DNA of 64,000 nucleotides from Polymorphobacter fuscus (GCF_011927825.1 NZ_JAATJI010000001.1:1550001-1614000), one strand, 5' to 3'; counted from the stretch's first letter, positions 1 to 8,793 are shown. Notes: a model not told the origin generated them from the sequence alone. Numbers and translations are program-made.

Positions 1-342
1 CCCGACGTGCTCGAGGCGATTCCGGGGGTCATCGGCGAGATTGTCCGGGCGGCACCGCATTGCCGGTTCGACCGCGCCCATGTCTTCAACTTCGCCGCGT
101 CATCGATCGACATCGAATTCGTCTTTCATGTCGAAGAGCCCGATTTCGCGCTGATGATGGATGCCCGCCAGGCGATCTGCCTCGGCCTGGTCCGCCGTTT
201 TGCCGAAATGGGCGTCGATTTTGCCTATCCGACGCAAACCAGCTTCACGGCGGCCCCCGATGGGCGGATGATCGACCCGCGCGAACGCCAGTCATTGGCC
301 GCGCAGGAGGACGAGGAAAAGGCGTCACCGCCGGCACGCTGA
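1..342 (+). CDS. MscS-family mechanosensitive ion channel, C-terminal part only
   Basis: The gene runs in from the left edge, so only about the last 113 codons are present and the true start is outside the window. The visible part matches the cytoplasmic beta/alpha domain that closes MscS-type channels: a stretch ending FDRAHVFNF, a beta-rich segment, then a helix (DARQAICLGLVRRF) and a final strand containing FAYPTQT. The pore-lining TM3 helix is not visible. The protein would release solutes through the inner membrane on osmotic downshock. The family call is firm for a fragment; the subfamily cannot be decided. Confidence 0.8.
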   Translation, partial: PDVLEAIPGVIGEIVRAAPHCRFDRAHVFNFAASSIDIEFVFHVEEPDFALMMDARQAICLGLVRRFAEMGVDFAYPTQTSFTAAPDGRMIDPRERQSLAAQEDEEKASPPAR

Positions 343-356
343 GCCGGCGTCGGCAG

Positions 357-542
357 TCAGCGCTGCGGCTGCCACCGCGACGGCGCCAGCGGTTCCGCCG
401 CCTGCGCCTGGATCGGCCCATAGCCCGAGCTGGCAAAGCTTGACGTGCAGCCCGCGGTCCGCGCGCATTCGTTCGACGCGCTGTAGGTGGTTGCACAGCC
501 GGACAGGCCGATGCCCAACGCCAGGATCACGATCGCCCGCAT
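357..542 (-). CDS. small putative lipoprotein
   Basis: This 61-residue product starts with a short positive N-terminus, a hydrophobic run and the lipobox LSGC, so it should be lipid-modified on Cys and anchored in the envelope. After the lipobox it is Ser/Thr/Ala-rich with two further Cys residues. I chose the ATG because a GAGGAG Shine-Dalgarno lies 7 bases upstream; a GTG 21 bases further upstream has no such support. It is convergent with the channel gene and lies downstream of putA on the same strand. Function is unknown and I recognise no domain. Confidence 0.6.
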   Translation of the reverse strand: MRAIVILALGIGLSGCATTYSASNECARTAGCTSSFASSGYGPIQAQAAEPLAPSRWQPQR

Positions 543-581
543 CACCAACTCCTCAAGCTGCACAATAATCGTAACGCATTG

Positions 582-3581
582 TCAGATTCCGGCAACATCC
601 TCGATGCTCAGCAGCGACGCATTGCCGCCGGCGCTCGTCGTGTCGGTCGACACCGTGCGCTCATGGACAAACCGTAACAGATAATGCGGCCCGCCGGCCT
701 TGAACCCCGTCCCCGACCGCCCCTCGCCGCCGAACGGCTGTGACCCGACGACCGCACCGATCATCGACCGGTTGATGTACAGATTGCCGACATGCGCGGT
801 TTCGGTCACCAGCGTCGCCACGCTGGCGATGCGGCTGTGCAGCCCCATGGTCAGGCCATAGCCCAGTGCGTTGACCGCCGCGATCGTCGCCGGCAGGTCG
901 CCGGCGCGCCAGGTGACGACGTGGAGGATCGGTCCGAACCATTCCTGCGTCAGCTCGGCGACCGACCCGAGCCGGATCACCGTCGGGGCGATATATTCGC
1001 CATCCGGCGCCGGCAGGGCATACACCCAGCGCGGCCGCTGGCTCTGGCGATAGCTTTCGAGGCGGTCGAACGCCGCGGCGTCGATCACCGGGCCGATATC
1101 GGTGGCAGGGTCGGCGGGATCCCCCATCGTCAGCGTATCCATCGCGCCCTTCAGCATGGCGAGCGTCCGCTCCGCCACATCCTCCTGCACCAGCAGCAGC
1201 CGCAACGCCGAACAGCGCTGCCCGGCGCTGCGGAAGGCCGAGGTGATGACGTCGTGCACGACCTGTTCGGTCAGCGCCGTCGAATCGACGATCATCGCGT
1301 TGATGCCGCCGGTCTCCGCGATCAACGGCACCAGCGGCCGCGTTTCGTCATCCAGCAGGGCCCGGGCGATCCGCCGCGCCGTCGCCGTGCTGCCGGTGAA
1401 CGCCACGCCCATGACGCGGGGGTCGCGCACCAGCGCGTCGCCGACCTCGCCGCCGCCGGTCACCAGCCGCAGCGCATCGGCCGGAATGCCGGCTTCGTAC
1501 GCCAGCCGCACCGCCGCCGCGGCGATGGCCGGCGTCTGCGGCGCGGGCTTGGCGACAACGCTGTTGCCGGCGACCAGCGCCGCTGCGACCTGGCCGATGA
1601 AGATCGCCAGCGGAAAATTCCACGGCGCGATGCAGGCGAAGACGCCGCGCCCTTCCAGCCGCAGTTCGTTGCGCTCCCCCGTCGGCCCCGGCAGCACCAA
1701 AGTGCCGAACTTGCCGCGCGCTTCCGCTGCATAATAGCGGCAGAAATCCACCGCCTCTCGGACTTCGCCGAGCGCATCGGGAATCGTCTTGCGCGCTTCG
1801 CGGACGCAAATCGCCATCAGCGCCTCGCAATCGCGTTCCAGCAGGTCGGCAAGACGGTCGAGCGCCGCGGCCCGCACGTCCACCGGCGTCGCCGCCCAGG
1901 CCGGAAACGCCTTCGCCGCCGCCGCCACGGCAGCGGCGACATCGCGCGCCGCGTCGACCGCGATTGGGGCCGGGGGTGCAGCGGCAGCGATCCCCCCCGC
2001 CACCCGCGCCAGCACCTGCTCATCCGCAAGGTCGATCCCCGCCGAGTTGGACCGGGTGTCGCCATAAAGCCGGATCGGCAACGGAATCGATGGATGCGCC
2101 GCACCGCCGACCGCCGCGATCTTCTCGGCGGGGTCGGCGAGCAGCGTCGCATCGCTGACATTGGCGTCGGCGAGCTGGTGGACAAAGCTCGAATTGGCGC
2201 CATTTTCCAGCAGTCGCCGCACCAGATAGGCGAGCAGGTCACGATGGCCGCCGACCGGCGCATAGGTCCGGCACTTGTACCCCTCTTCGCGCACCAGCCG
2301 CTCGAACAGGCCTTCGCCCATGCCGTGCAGCCGCTGGAACTCGAAATCGCGCGACGGGCCCGCCCATTCGAGGATCGTTGCCACCGTCAACGCATTGTGG
2401 CTGGCGAACGCCGGGTAGATGTTGGGCGCCGCCAACATGTCGCGGGCGCAGGCAAGGTACGACACGTCGGTTGCCGCCTTGCGCGTGAACAATGGATAAT
2501 CCGCCAGCCCGCTTTCCTGCGTGCGCTTGATCTCGCTGTCCCAATAGGCGCCCTTGACCAGCCGCACCGTCAACCGCTGGCCGGTCTCCGCACCCAGCGC
2601 CTGGGCCCAGGCGACGACGGCCCGGGCGCGCTTGCCATAGCCCTGCACTGCCATGCCGAAACCGTCCCAGCCGTTCAGCTCGGGCAGCCGCGCCACCGCT
2701 TCGATGATGTCGAGGCTCATCATCAGCCGCTCCGATTCCTCGGCATCGACGGTCAGGCCGATCCCCGAGGCCGCTGCCGACCGCGCCAGCTCGGCGACCA
2801 TGTCGATCAGTGCCGGCACGGCGGTAGCGGCATGGGCGGTTTCATAGCGCGGGTGCAGCGCCGAAAGCTTGACGCTGACGGAATGACGATCGGTGATGTG
2901 GTTGGCTTTCGCCGCCTTGGCGGTGTCGCGGATGGCAGCCTTGTAGCTTTCGAAATAGCGGGCGCCATCGTCATGGGTGCGCGCTGCCTCGCCGAGCATG
3001 TCGAAGCTGGCGGTGAAGCCGCGATTGTCCTTGTCACCCGCGCGTTCCAGCGCTTCGTCGATGGTGCGTCCCATCACGAAGACCTGGCCCATCATCCGCA
3101 TCGCGGCGCCCACCGCCTGCCGTACGAACGGCTCGCCGGCGCGTGCGACAAGGCGCTTCAGCACCGATGCCTTGCCGTCATCGGCCATCAGCGCGCGCGT
3201 CATCACCAGGCCCCAAGTCGCCGAATTGACCAGTGCCGAATCCGATTCGCCCTTGTGCTGCGCCCAATCGGCGGTGCCGATCTTGTCGCGGATGAGCGCA
3301 TCGGCGGTTTCGGAATCGGGCACGCGCAGGAATGCCTCGGCAAGGCTGAGCAGTGCCACGCCTTCGGCGGTGTTGAGGCGATACTGATGGAGGAAGCGGT
3401 TGACCCAGCCATCGCCCTGCGCCGCGCGCAGGTCGGCGAGCAGCCCGAGGGCGCGGCCGACGACGGCGTCGCGCGTTGGCGCCGCCAGCGTCGCGGCCGG
3501 CAACAGCCCGGCGAGAACCTGCGGTTCGGGGGCACGGTGGAGGCTGCGCATCATGGTGCGCGCGGTATCGAGGCTGGTCAT
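582..3581 (-). CDS. putA: bifunctional proline dehydrogenase / L-glutamate-gamma-semialdehyde dehydrogenase
   Basis: PutA oxidises proline to glutamate in two steps. The N-terminal half (about residues 50-460) is the FAD proline dehydrogenase barrel, with VSVKLSALHPRYE and a downstream RLVKGAYWDSEIK strand. The C-terminal half is an NAD-dependent aldehyde dehydrogenase with the general base in AETGG (about E756) and the catalytic Cys in GQRCS (about C790). At 999 residues it lacks both the N-terminal ribbon-helix-helix DNA-binding domain of trifunctional PutA and a long C-terminal extension, so it should not repress its own transcription. It stands alone. No putP or Lrp-type regulator gene is next to it. 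Confidence 0.95.
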   Translation of the reverse strand: MTSLDTARTMMRSLHRAPEPQVLAGLLPAATLAAPTRDAVVGRALGLLADLRAAQGDGWVNRFLHQYRLNTAEGVALLSLAEAFLRVPDSETADALIRDKIGTADWAQHKGESDSALVNSATWGLVMTRALMADDGKASVLKRLVARAGEPFVRQAVGAAMRMMGQVFVMGRTIDEALERAGDKDNRGFTASFDMLGEAARTHDDGARYFESYKAAIRDTAKAAKANHITDRHSVSVKLSALHPRYETAHAATAVPALIDMVAELARSAAASGIGLTVDAEESERLMMSLDIIEAVARLPELNGWDGFGMAVQGYGKRARAVVAWAQALGAETGQRLTVRLVKGAYWDSEIKRTQESGLADYPLFTRKAATDVSYLACARDMLAAPNIYPAFASHNALTVATILEWAGPSRDFEFQRLHGMGEGLFERLVREEGYKCRTYAPVGGHRDLLAYLVRRLLENGANSSFVHQLADANVSDATLLADPAEKIAAVGGAAHPSIPLPIRLYGDTRSNSAGIDLADEQVLARVAGGIAAAAPPAPIAVDAARDVAAAVAAAAKAFPAWAATPVDVRAAALDRLADLLERDCEALMAICVREARKTIPDALGEVREAVDFCRYYAAEARGKFGTLVLPGPTGERNELRLEGRGVFACIAPWNFPLAIFIGQVAAALVAGNSVVAKPAPQTPAIAAAAVRLAYEAGIPADALRLVTGGGEVGDALVRDPRVMGVAFTGSTATARRIARALLDDETRPLVPLIAETGGINAMIVDSTALTEQVVHDVITSAFRSAGQRCSALRLLLVQEDVAERTLAMLKGAMDTLTMGDPADPATDIGPVIDAAAFDRLESYRQSQRPRWVYALPAPDGEYIAPTVIRLGSVAELTQEWFGPILHVVTWRAGDLPATIAAVNALGYGLTMGLHSRIASVATLVTETAHVGNLYINRSMIGAVVGSQPFGGEGRSGTGFKAGGPHYLLRFVHERTVSTDTTSAGGNASLLSIEDVAGI

Positions 3582-3655
3582 CGCCGGTCCTTACCGCCGA
3601 CGCCGATGCGAAGAAAGCGGCGCCAATCGCCACACGGCCCGCCCGGAATCGCCAC

Positions 3656-3705
3656 TTGACGATTACGGGCGTAATCGCATAGGACTACGCCTGTAATCAG
3701 AGGCG
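3656..3705 (+). promoter_or_regulatory. blaI promoter region with two BlaI-like operators
   Basis: Two similar dyads precede the blaI-like gene: GATTACGGGCGTAATC (3661-3676) and GACTACGCCTGTAATC (3683-3698). Their centres are 22 bp apart, about two helical turns, so dimers would sit on the same face of the DNA. A -35-like TTGACG (3656-3661) abuts the first dyad; the -10 is not clear. An AGAGG ribosome site lies 8 bases before the ATG. BlaI/MecI repressors are known to bind TAC/GTA-type dyads in their own promoters, so autoregulation is the natural reading. The binding itself is inferred. Confidence 0.6.
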
Positions 3706-3711
3706 AATCGC

Positions 3712-4092
3712 ATGAGTGACCACACGGGCGAACGGATCAGCGAGGCGGAACTTGCCGTCATGGAAATCCTGTGGGCCGAATCGCCGCTGACGGCGATGGA
3801 CGTTGCCGAACGCATCGATCCGGCGCGGGGCTGGAGCGACCGGACCGTCAAGACCATGCTCGGCCGGCTGCTCGCCAAGGGCGTGCTGGCCTATGAAGAA
3901 GATGGCCGGCGGTACCTGTATCGCCCGCTGGTCGCCCGTGCCGCGCATGTCGCCGGGTCAACCCGCCGCCTGGTCGACCGGTTGTTCGGCGGCCGCGCGG
4001 CGCCGCTGGTGGCGCATCTGGCCGAAAATCATGCGCTGTCGGACGCCGATATCGCCGAACTCGAAGCTCTGGTGAAGGAACTGCGCAAATGA
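3712..4092 (+). CDS. BlaI/MecI/CopY-family transcriptional repressor
   Basis: The 126-residue protein has the length and layout of BlaI: a winged helix from about residue 8 (ISEAELAVMEILW, then a recognition helix near WSDRTVKTMLGRL and a wing YEEDGRRYLYRPL), followed by a helical dimerisation region. Members repress their own operon until a membrane peptidase partner triggers their cleavage or release. The downstream partner starts inside its stop codon (ATGA overlap), so the two are translationally coupled. Paired dyads upstream support autoregulation. The signal is unknown; no beta-lactamase gene is adjacent. Confidence 0.88.
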   Translation: MSDHTGERISEAELAVMEILWAESPLTAMDVAERIDPARGWSDRTVKTMLGRLLAKGVLAYEEDGRRYLYRPLVARAAHVAGSTRRLVDRLFGGRAAPLVAHLAENHALSDADIAELEALVKELRK

Positions 4093-5534
4093 GCTGGCTG
4101 GTCGAAGCGCTTGTCGGGTCGTCGCTGCTGATGCTGCTGGTCCTGGCGGTGCGCCGCCCGGTGGCGCGGCTGTTCGGCGCCCATGTTGCCTATGCGCTGT
4201 GGCTGCTGCCGCCGCTGCGGCTGGTGCTGCCGGCGCTTCCGGGCTGGACCACCTTCTACGTGCCGGTCGCCGAGGTCGGTGACCCGGTGAGGGTCGGCCT
4301 GGTGGACCCGGCGACCGCGGCACAGCTTCCTGCCACCGCCACGGCCGGCGTCGATTGGGCGCTGCCCATGCTGGGCCTTTGGGCCGCGGGCGCGGTACTC
4401 TGGATCGGCTGGCAGTTGCTGCGCCACCGGCGTTTCCTGCAGCAGGCACTGGCGCCGGCGCGGCTCCTGGCGCGCGAAGGCGGCACGGAGATCTGGCTGA
4501 CTCCGGCCGTGGCAGGCCCGATGGCGGCCGGCGTCCTGCGCCGGCACATCTTGCTGCCGGCGGATTTCAAGACCCGCTATGCCCCGGCCGAGCGGCGCCT
4601 GGCGCTGCTCCACGAAGGCGCGCACCATGATCGCGGCGATCTTGTCGCCAATCTTGTCGGGCTCGCCGTGGTCGCGGTCCATTGGTGGAACCCGCTGGCG
4701 CACATCGCGTGGCGCGCCTTTCGCGCCGACCAGGAACTGGCGTGCGACGCGACCGTGCTGGCCGGCACCGATGCCGATGACCGGCAAGCCTATGGCATCG
4801 CGGTGCTCAAATCGGCGTGCAGCCGCGTGCCGACGGCGGCCTGCGCGATGAACCACAAGGCGCAGCTGAAACAGCGGATCGCGATGATGAAACATCGCCC
4901 GATCGGCCTGTTGCGCCATGCCATCGGTGCCCTGCTGGCGGCATTCCTTGTCGGCGGCGGGCTGCTGCTGACCGCAAGTGCGGCACCGCCCGCGCCGCCC
5001 GCGCCGCCTGCTCCGGTTGCTCCGCCTGCGCCACCGGCCCCCGCCGCCGCACCGGCACCCGTTGCCCCGCCGGCCGCGGCCGAATGGCCCGCAGCCCCGG
5101 CCCCGGCGCGGCCTGTCGCCCCGTCGGCCGCCGCTGCAGACGCTGCCTGGGCCGATGCCGCCGCAGACCAGGCGGCTGCTGCCGCGGAGCGCGCCGCACT
5201 GGCTTCGGATGCCGCCCGGCAGGGCGTAGCTGCCGCCCGGCTGAGCATGGCTGCAGCCCGGCAGGGCCTCGCCAAGGCCCGCGCCGAGATGGCGGCAGAG
5301 TGCGACAAGGCCGGCGTGCCGGTTGTGGTCGATGCGGACCTGGCGAAGCTGGCGGCGTGCAACCCGGAAACGCAGCAGCAGATCCGGACGTCGGTGCGCG
5401 CCTCGCTCCATTCCGCGCGGGCCACCATGATAACCGACGGCGCCTGGGCCGACGACGAGCGCCGCCACGCCATCGCCGGCCTCGACGCCGCCCTGCAAAG
5501 GCTCGATCGGCAGATCGCAGCGGCCACCGAATAA
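4089..5534 (+). CDS. BlaR1/MecR1-type M56 membrane metallopeptidase
   Basis: The protein has N-terminal transmembrane helices (about residues 8-22 and 30-48, and one near 92-110), then the zinc protease motif HEGAH at 175-179 in a cytoplasmic loop. A further membrane helix lies at about 270-292. This is the BlaR1 arrangement, in which zymogen activation leads to loss of the partner repressor. Canonical BlaR1 ends in a penicillin-binding sensor of about 250 residues. Here the periplasmic part is instead a Pro/Ala-rich linker (about 292-345) followed by an Ala-rich, probably helical segment with two Cys. The inducer is therefore unlikely to be a beta-lactam acylating a serine, and is unknown. 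Confidence 0.85.
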   Translation: MSWLVEALVGSSLLMLLVLAVRRPVARLFGAHVAYALWLLPPLRLVLPALPGWTTFYVPVAEVGDPVRVGLVDPATAAQLPATATAGVDWALPMLGLWAAGAVLWIGWQLLRHRRFLQQALAPARLLAREGGTEIWLTPAVAGPMAAGVLRRHILLPADFKTRYAPAERRLALLHEGAHHDRGDLVANLVGLAVVAVHWWNPLAHIAWRAFRADQELACDATVLAGTDADDRQAYGIAVLKSACSRVPTAACAMNHKAQLKQRIAMMKHRPIGLLRHAIGALLAAFLVGGGLLLTASAAPPAPPAPPAPVAPPAPPAPAAAPAPVAPPAAAEWPAAPAPARPVAPSAAAADAAWADAAADQAAAAAERAALASDAARQGVAAARLSMAAARQGLAKARAEMAAECDKAGVPVVVDADLAKLAACNPETQQQIRTSVRASLHSARATMITDGAWADDERRHAIAGLDAALQRLDRQIAAATE

Positions 5535-5556
5535 GGCAGCCGCTGCGGCCCCCCCG

Positions 5557-6198
5557 TTACGCCGTGACGTACCGCGCGCGGCGACGGCGCGCGGCAATGC
5601 CGACGAAGCCGAAGCCGGCGATCAGCATCGCCCAGGTCTGCGGCTCCGGAACCGCCGCAGCGGCGATGGTGTCGAATTCGAATGCCACGCCGGTCGACCG
5701 GAAGGTCAGCCCGGTAATGGTCTCGCCGACGCCGGCCGTGATATAGATGCGGCGGTTGGTGATCGCGTCACCCTGGTCGCCATTCGCCGGCGGCAGCGCG
5801 CTGCCACCGATGGTCGTCAACAACGACCCGCCGGCGCCGAGCACATCGACTTCATTATAGGCATCGATCGAACCCCAGTAGAAGCTGATCGACCGAAGGC
5901 CAGGGGTCGACAGGGTCGCGAAATTGGGCGCGAAGCTGCTCGACACATAGCCATAGGTGGTGGCATCGCCGGCCGGCGCGGCGGCCGCGCCCGAGGTACC
6001 GGTGGCGGTGCCGATAGTGCCGGCGGTAAAGCTATAGCCCGCGGCATTGGGCGCGTCGAAAGTCACCACGGCCGTTTCACCGGCTGCAAAGGCCGGATCG
6101 GGCGCCCCGGCTGCACTTGTGAACGACACGGCATTCGCCCCCGACGCCGCCAGCATCGCGGCAACCGCAACGCCCAATTTTGCCAGATTTGTTCGCAT
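5557..6198 (-). CDS. PEPxxWA-CTERM sorting domain protein
   Basis: The 213-residue protein has a signal peptide (MRTNLAKLG..., probably cleaved after SGANA) and ends in the sphingomonad-type sorting signal: PEPQTWAML, a hydrophobic helix, then an Arg-rich tail. Such proteins are exported and processed by an exosortase/archaeosortase-like system with a link to exopolysaccharide. The body is a Gly/Thr-rich beta protein with no catalytic motif I recognise. The ATG is chosen over an upstream TTG because of a GGGAG site 7 bases before it and because it begins the signal peptide directly. No exosortase gene is adjacent. Confidence 0.85.
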   Translation of the reverse strand: MRTNLAKLGVAVAAMLAASGANAVSFTSAAGAPDPAFAAGETAVVTFDAPNAAGYSFTAGTIGTATGTSGAAAAPAGDATTYGYVSSSFAPNFATLSTPGLRSISFYWGSIDAYNEVDVLGAGGSLLTTIGGSALPPANGDQGDAITNRRIYITAGVGETITGLTFRSTGVAFEFDTIAAAAVPEPQTWAMLIAGFGFVGIAARRRRARYVTA

Positions 6199-6226
6199 TC
6201 TCAACTCCCACAAGCCATTCGTTAAC

Positions 6227-6240
6227 CGTCCGTACGGACG
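6227..6240. promoter_or_regulatory. palindrome upstream of the PEP-CTERM gene
   Basis: CGTCCGTACGGACG is a perfect 14-bp palindrome flanked by TTAAC and TTAAG, starting 28 bases upstream of the PEP-CTERM start codon. It lies in an AT-richer 290-base intergenic region that also serves the divergent maoC operon. The symmetry and position fit a dimeric regulator site overlapping the promoter or leader. The binding protein cannot be named from sequence. Confidence 0.4.
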
Positions 6241-6427
6241 TTAAGAATGTAGCAAGAACCGTGCCAACAAGTGTCACATTTGTTAATCAATCGTTTAGAT
6301 GGTTAATCATTTCGGAAGTGTAAACCAGGCCGTCACTTCAGGCGCTATATGGCGCACATTTGCGCAATGTCGGCGGATCGGCCGGAATCCCGGTTCCCCG
6401 GCATGCCCACCTGTTCCATGTGTGCGG

Positions 6428-6457
6428 TTGACGCTCGCGTCACCCGGCGCCTAGGTT
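6428..6457 (+). promoter_or_regulatory. putative sigma70-type promoter of the maoC operon
   Basis: TTGACG and TAGGTT are separated by 18 bases, about 35 bases before the maoC start codon. The -35 is a good match and the -10 a moderate one. Further upstream, in the same AT-rich gap, GTTAATCA occurs twice as a direct repeat (6282-6289 and 6302-6309) at 20-base spacing, a possible activator site for either divergent gene. Confidence 0.4.
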
Positions 6458-6492
6458 GCCGACAACAAAAACGGCAGATGGGGACGGAGCGC

Positions 6493-6945
6493 ATGGCACT
6501 TGCGATCGAGGAATATCAGGCGCTGGTCGGCAGCGAGCTTGGCGTTTCTGACTGGATTCTTGTCGACCAGGCGAAAATCGACGCCTTCGCCGAAGTCACC
6601 GGCGACCACCAGTTCATCCACGTCAATCCCGAGCTGGCGAAGCAGACGCCGTTCGGCACCACCATCGCCCATGGCTATCTGACGCTCAGCCTCTGCTCGG
6701 TCATGGCCTATGGCGTCATGCCCGGGATCAAGGGCACCAAGATGGGCGTCAACTACGGCCTCAACAAAGTCCGTTTCATGGCCCCGGTCAAAAGCGGCAG
6801 CAGCGTGCGCGGCCGTTTCAAGCTGCTCGACGTCACCCAGCGTCCCGACGGCGCCTGGCAGTCAACGGTGAACGTCACCGTCGAGATCGACGGCGAAACC
6901 AAGCCGGCGCTCGCCGCCGAATGGGTCACGCTGCAATATCTTTGA
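6493..6945 (+). CDS. MaoC-family (R)-specific enoyl-CoA hydratase
   Basis: This 150-residue single hot-dog-fold protein carries the hydratase-2 motif, with Asp and His in GDHQFIHVNPE (D38, H43) followed by FGTTIAHGYLTLSL. It should add water to trans-2-enoyl-CoA to give the (R)-3-hydroxyacyl-CoA. A longer reading from 6349 exists, but the ATG used here has a GGGACGGAG ribosome site just upstream and matches the normal family length. It leads a probable three-gene operon with a carboxymuconolactone-decarboxylase-like protein (11 bases downstream) and a thiolase, which points to acyl-CoA metabolism. Confidence 0.9.
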   Translation: MALAIEEYQALVGSELGVSDWILVDQAKIDAFAEVTGDHQFIHVNPELAKQTPFGTTIAHGYLTLSLCSVMAYGVMPGIKGTKMGVNYGLNKVRFMAPVKSGSSVRGRFKLLDVTQRPDGAWQSTVNVTVEIDGETKPALAAEWVTLQYL

Positions 6946-6956
6946 AGGGACCGACC

Positions 6957-7502
6957 ATGAGCCGTATCGGACTGCTCCAGAAGCCCTGGCCCGACGCCTT
7001 CGCAGCGACCGTCGCCAAGGTCGCCGCGCCAGGCGCCGAGCCCCTGTCGCTGTTCACCGCCATGGGCCACAGCCAGAAGGCGCTGGACCGCTTCCTCGCC
7101 GGTGCCGTCCCGGGCAAGGGCGCGCTCGACCTCCACACCCGCGAAATCGTCATCGAGCGCACGGCGGCCCAGACCGGCTGCGAATATGAATGGGGCATCC
7201 ACACCAAGGTCTTCGCCGCCAAGGCCGGCCTGTCGCCCGAACAGGTCCAATCGACCTACAGCGGCGCCGCCAACGACGGCAACTGGGACGAAAAGGATGC
7301 AGCGGTCATCGCCACCGTCGACGCCCTGCTCGCCAACAAGAAGCTCAGCGACGACGAATTTGCCCGCATCACGGCGCATTTCGATACCGAACAGCTGATC
7401 GAGATCATCCAGCTCGTCGCCTTCTACCATGGCGTCGCGCTGTTCACCGGCGCCATCGCGCTGCCCAGCGAACCCGGCATGCCGCGGTTTCCGGCAGCCT
7501 GA
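6957..7502 (+). CDS. carboxymuconolactone decarboxylase/AhpD-like protein
   Basis: The 181-residue protein has the all-helical AhpD-like core: [23 protein letters not shown] near the middle and a second helical half with [13 protein letters not shown]. The usual redox CxxC of AhpD is not present; only the single Cys of TGCEYEW is, as in many CMD paralogs. GAAGGGA serves as ribosome site and the gene follows maoC by 11 bases. Its substrate is unknown. Co-transcription with a hydratase and a thiolase suggests a side role in degradation of an organic acid, which is inference. Confidence 0.8.
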   Translation: MSRIGLLQKPWPDAFAATVAKVAAPGAEPLSLFTAMGHSQKALDRFLAGAVPGKGALDLHTREIVIERTAAQTGCEYEWGIHTKVFAAKAGLSPEQVQSTYSGAANDGNWDEKDAAVIATVDALLANKKLSDDEFARITAHFDTEQLIEIIQLVAFYHGVALFTGAIALPSEPGMPRFPAA

Positions 7503-7524
7503 TTCTCCAAAAAAGGACTTTCTC

Positions 7525-8700
7525 ATGCGTGAAGCCGTCATCGTTTCCACCGCCCGCACGCCGATCGGCAAGGCCTATCGCGGTGCGTTCAACGCCACCC
7601 CGTCGCCGACGCTCGCCGGCCATGCCATCGCCCATGCGGTGAAGCGTGCCGGCATTGATGGCGCCGAAGTCGACGACGTCGTCATGGGCGCGGCGCTGCA
7701 ACAGGGCGTCCAGGGCGGCAACATTGCCCGCACCGCATTGCTGCGCGCCGGCCTGCCCGTCACCGTTTCGGGCCAGTCGATGGACCGGCAATGTTCGTCG
7801 GGCGTCATGTCGATCGCCACGGCGGCCAAGCAGATCATCGTCGACGGCATGGACATCGCCATCGGCGGCGGCGTCGATTCGATCTCGATGGTCCAGAACG
7901 ACAAGATGCGGGTGGAGGGTGATCCCAGCCTCGTCGCCATGCACCCCAACATCTACATGCCGATGCTGCAGACCGCCGAGATCGTCGCCAAGCGCTACAA
8001 CATCAGCCGCGATCGCCAGGACGAATACAGCTATCGCTCGCAGATGCGCACCGCCGCCGCCCAGCAGGCCGGCAAGTTCGACGACGAGATCGTGCCGATG
8101 ACCAGCCGCATGGCGATGGTCAACAAGGAGACCAAGGAGGTCAGCTTTCACGAGGTCACCACGTCGAAGGACGAAGGCAACCGGCCGGAAACCACGCTGG
8201 ACGGCCTCAAGGGCCTGAAGCCGGTCATCGCCGATGGCGTCATCACCGCCGGCAACGCCTCGCAACTGTCGGACGGTGCTTCGGCGAGCGTGCTGATGGA
8301 AGCCGGCGTCGCGTCGCGCAAGGGCCTCACCCCGCTTGGCGCCTACCGCGGCATGGCCGTGGCCGGCCTGGAGCCCGACGAGATGGGCATCGGCCCGATC
8401 TACGCCATTCCCAAGCTGCTCAAGGCCAATGGCCTGACGATGAACGACATCGGCCTGTGGGAATTGAATGAAGCCTTTGCCGTCCAGGTGCTGCACTGTG
8501 CCGATGTCCTGGGCATCGATCACGACCTGCTCAACGTCAACGGCGGCGCCATCTCGATCGGCCACCCCTATGGCATGACCGGCGCCCGCTGCACCGGCCA
8601 CGCCCTCATCGAAGGCAAGCGCCGCGGTGCCAAATATGTCGTGGTGACGATGTGCGTCGGCGGCGGCATGGGCGCAGCCGGGCTGTTCGAGGTCTATTGA
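7525..8700 (+). CDS. acetyl-CoA C-acyltransferase (thiolase)
   Basis: The 391-residue thiolase has the nucleophilic Cys in DRQCSSG (C90), the His of GHPYG (H347) and the second Cys of MCVGGGMG (C377), so all catalytic residues are present. It cleaves 3-ketoacyl-CoA with CoA, or condenses acyl-CoAs. It closes the maoC operon, and a 13-bp-stem hairpin follows its stop codon. A second thiolase of nearly the same length and motif spacing lies at 58.8-60 kb. A longer reading frame upstream overlaps the previous gene and lacks support; AGGAC precedes the chosen ATG. Confidence 0.93.
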   Translation: MREAVIVSTARTPIGKAYRGAFNATPSPTLAGHAIAHAVKRAGIDGAEVDDVVMGAALQQGVQGGNIARTALLRAGLPVTVSGQSMDRQCSSGVMSIATAAKQIIVDGMDIAIGGGVDSISMVQNDKMRVEGDPSLVAMHPNIYMPMLQTAEIVAKRYNISRDRQDEYSYRSQMRTAAAQQAGKFDDEIVPMTSRMAMVNKETKEVSFHEVTTSKDEGNRPETTLDGLKGLKPVIADGVITAGNASQLSDGASASVLMEAGVASRKGLTPLGAYRGMAVAGLEPDEMGIGPIYAIPKLLKANGLTMNDIGLWELNEAFAVQVLHCADVLGIDHDLLNVNGGAISIGHPYGMTGARCTGHALIEGKRRGAKYVVVTMCVGGGMGAAGLFEVY

Positions 8701-8705
8701 TCGGC

Positions 8706-8738
8706 CGCCGGACGCGAGTCACTTCCTCGCGTCCGGCG
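8706..8738 (+). terminator. strong hairpin after the thiolase gene
   Basis: CGCCGGACGCGAG and its exact complement form a 13-bp stem around the loop TCACTTC, five bases past the stop codon. There is no T-run after it, so it is not a textbook intrinsic terminator. It may stabilise the 3' end or pause polymerase before the helicase gene. Confidence 0.55.
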
Positions 8739-8793
8739 ATGCTGCAACGCGGCATTCGCTTTTTTCGGGCATATCGGGCATAGCGACTCGTCT

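Noticed and set aside
792..3659. A 955-codon open frame antisense to putA
   Set aside because: It mirrors the codons of putA in a GC-rich genome, is Arg/His/Gly-rich with no domain, and has no ribosome site.
4029..5597. A 522-codon frame antisense to the BlaR1-like gene
   Set aside because: It is composed of low-complexity Arg/Gly/Gln stretches opposite a well-supported gene; an antisense artefact of GC bias.
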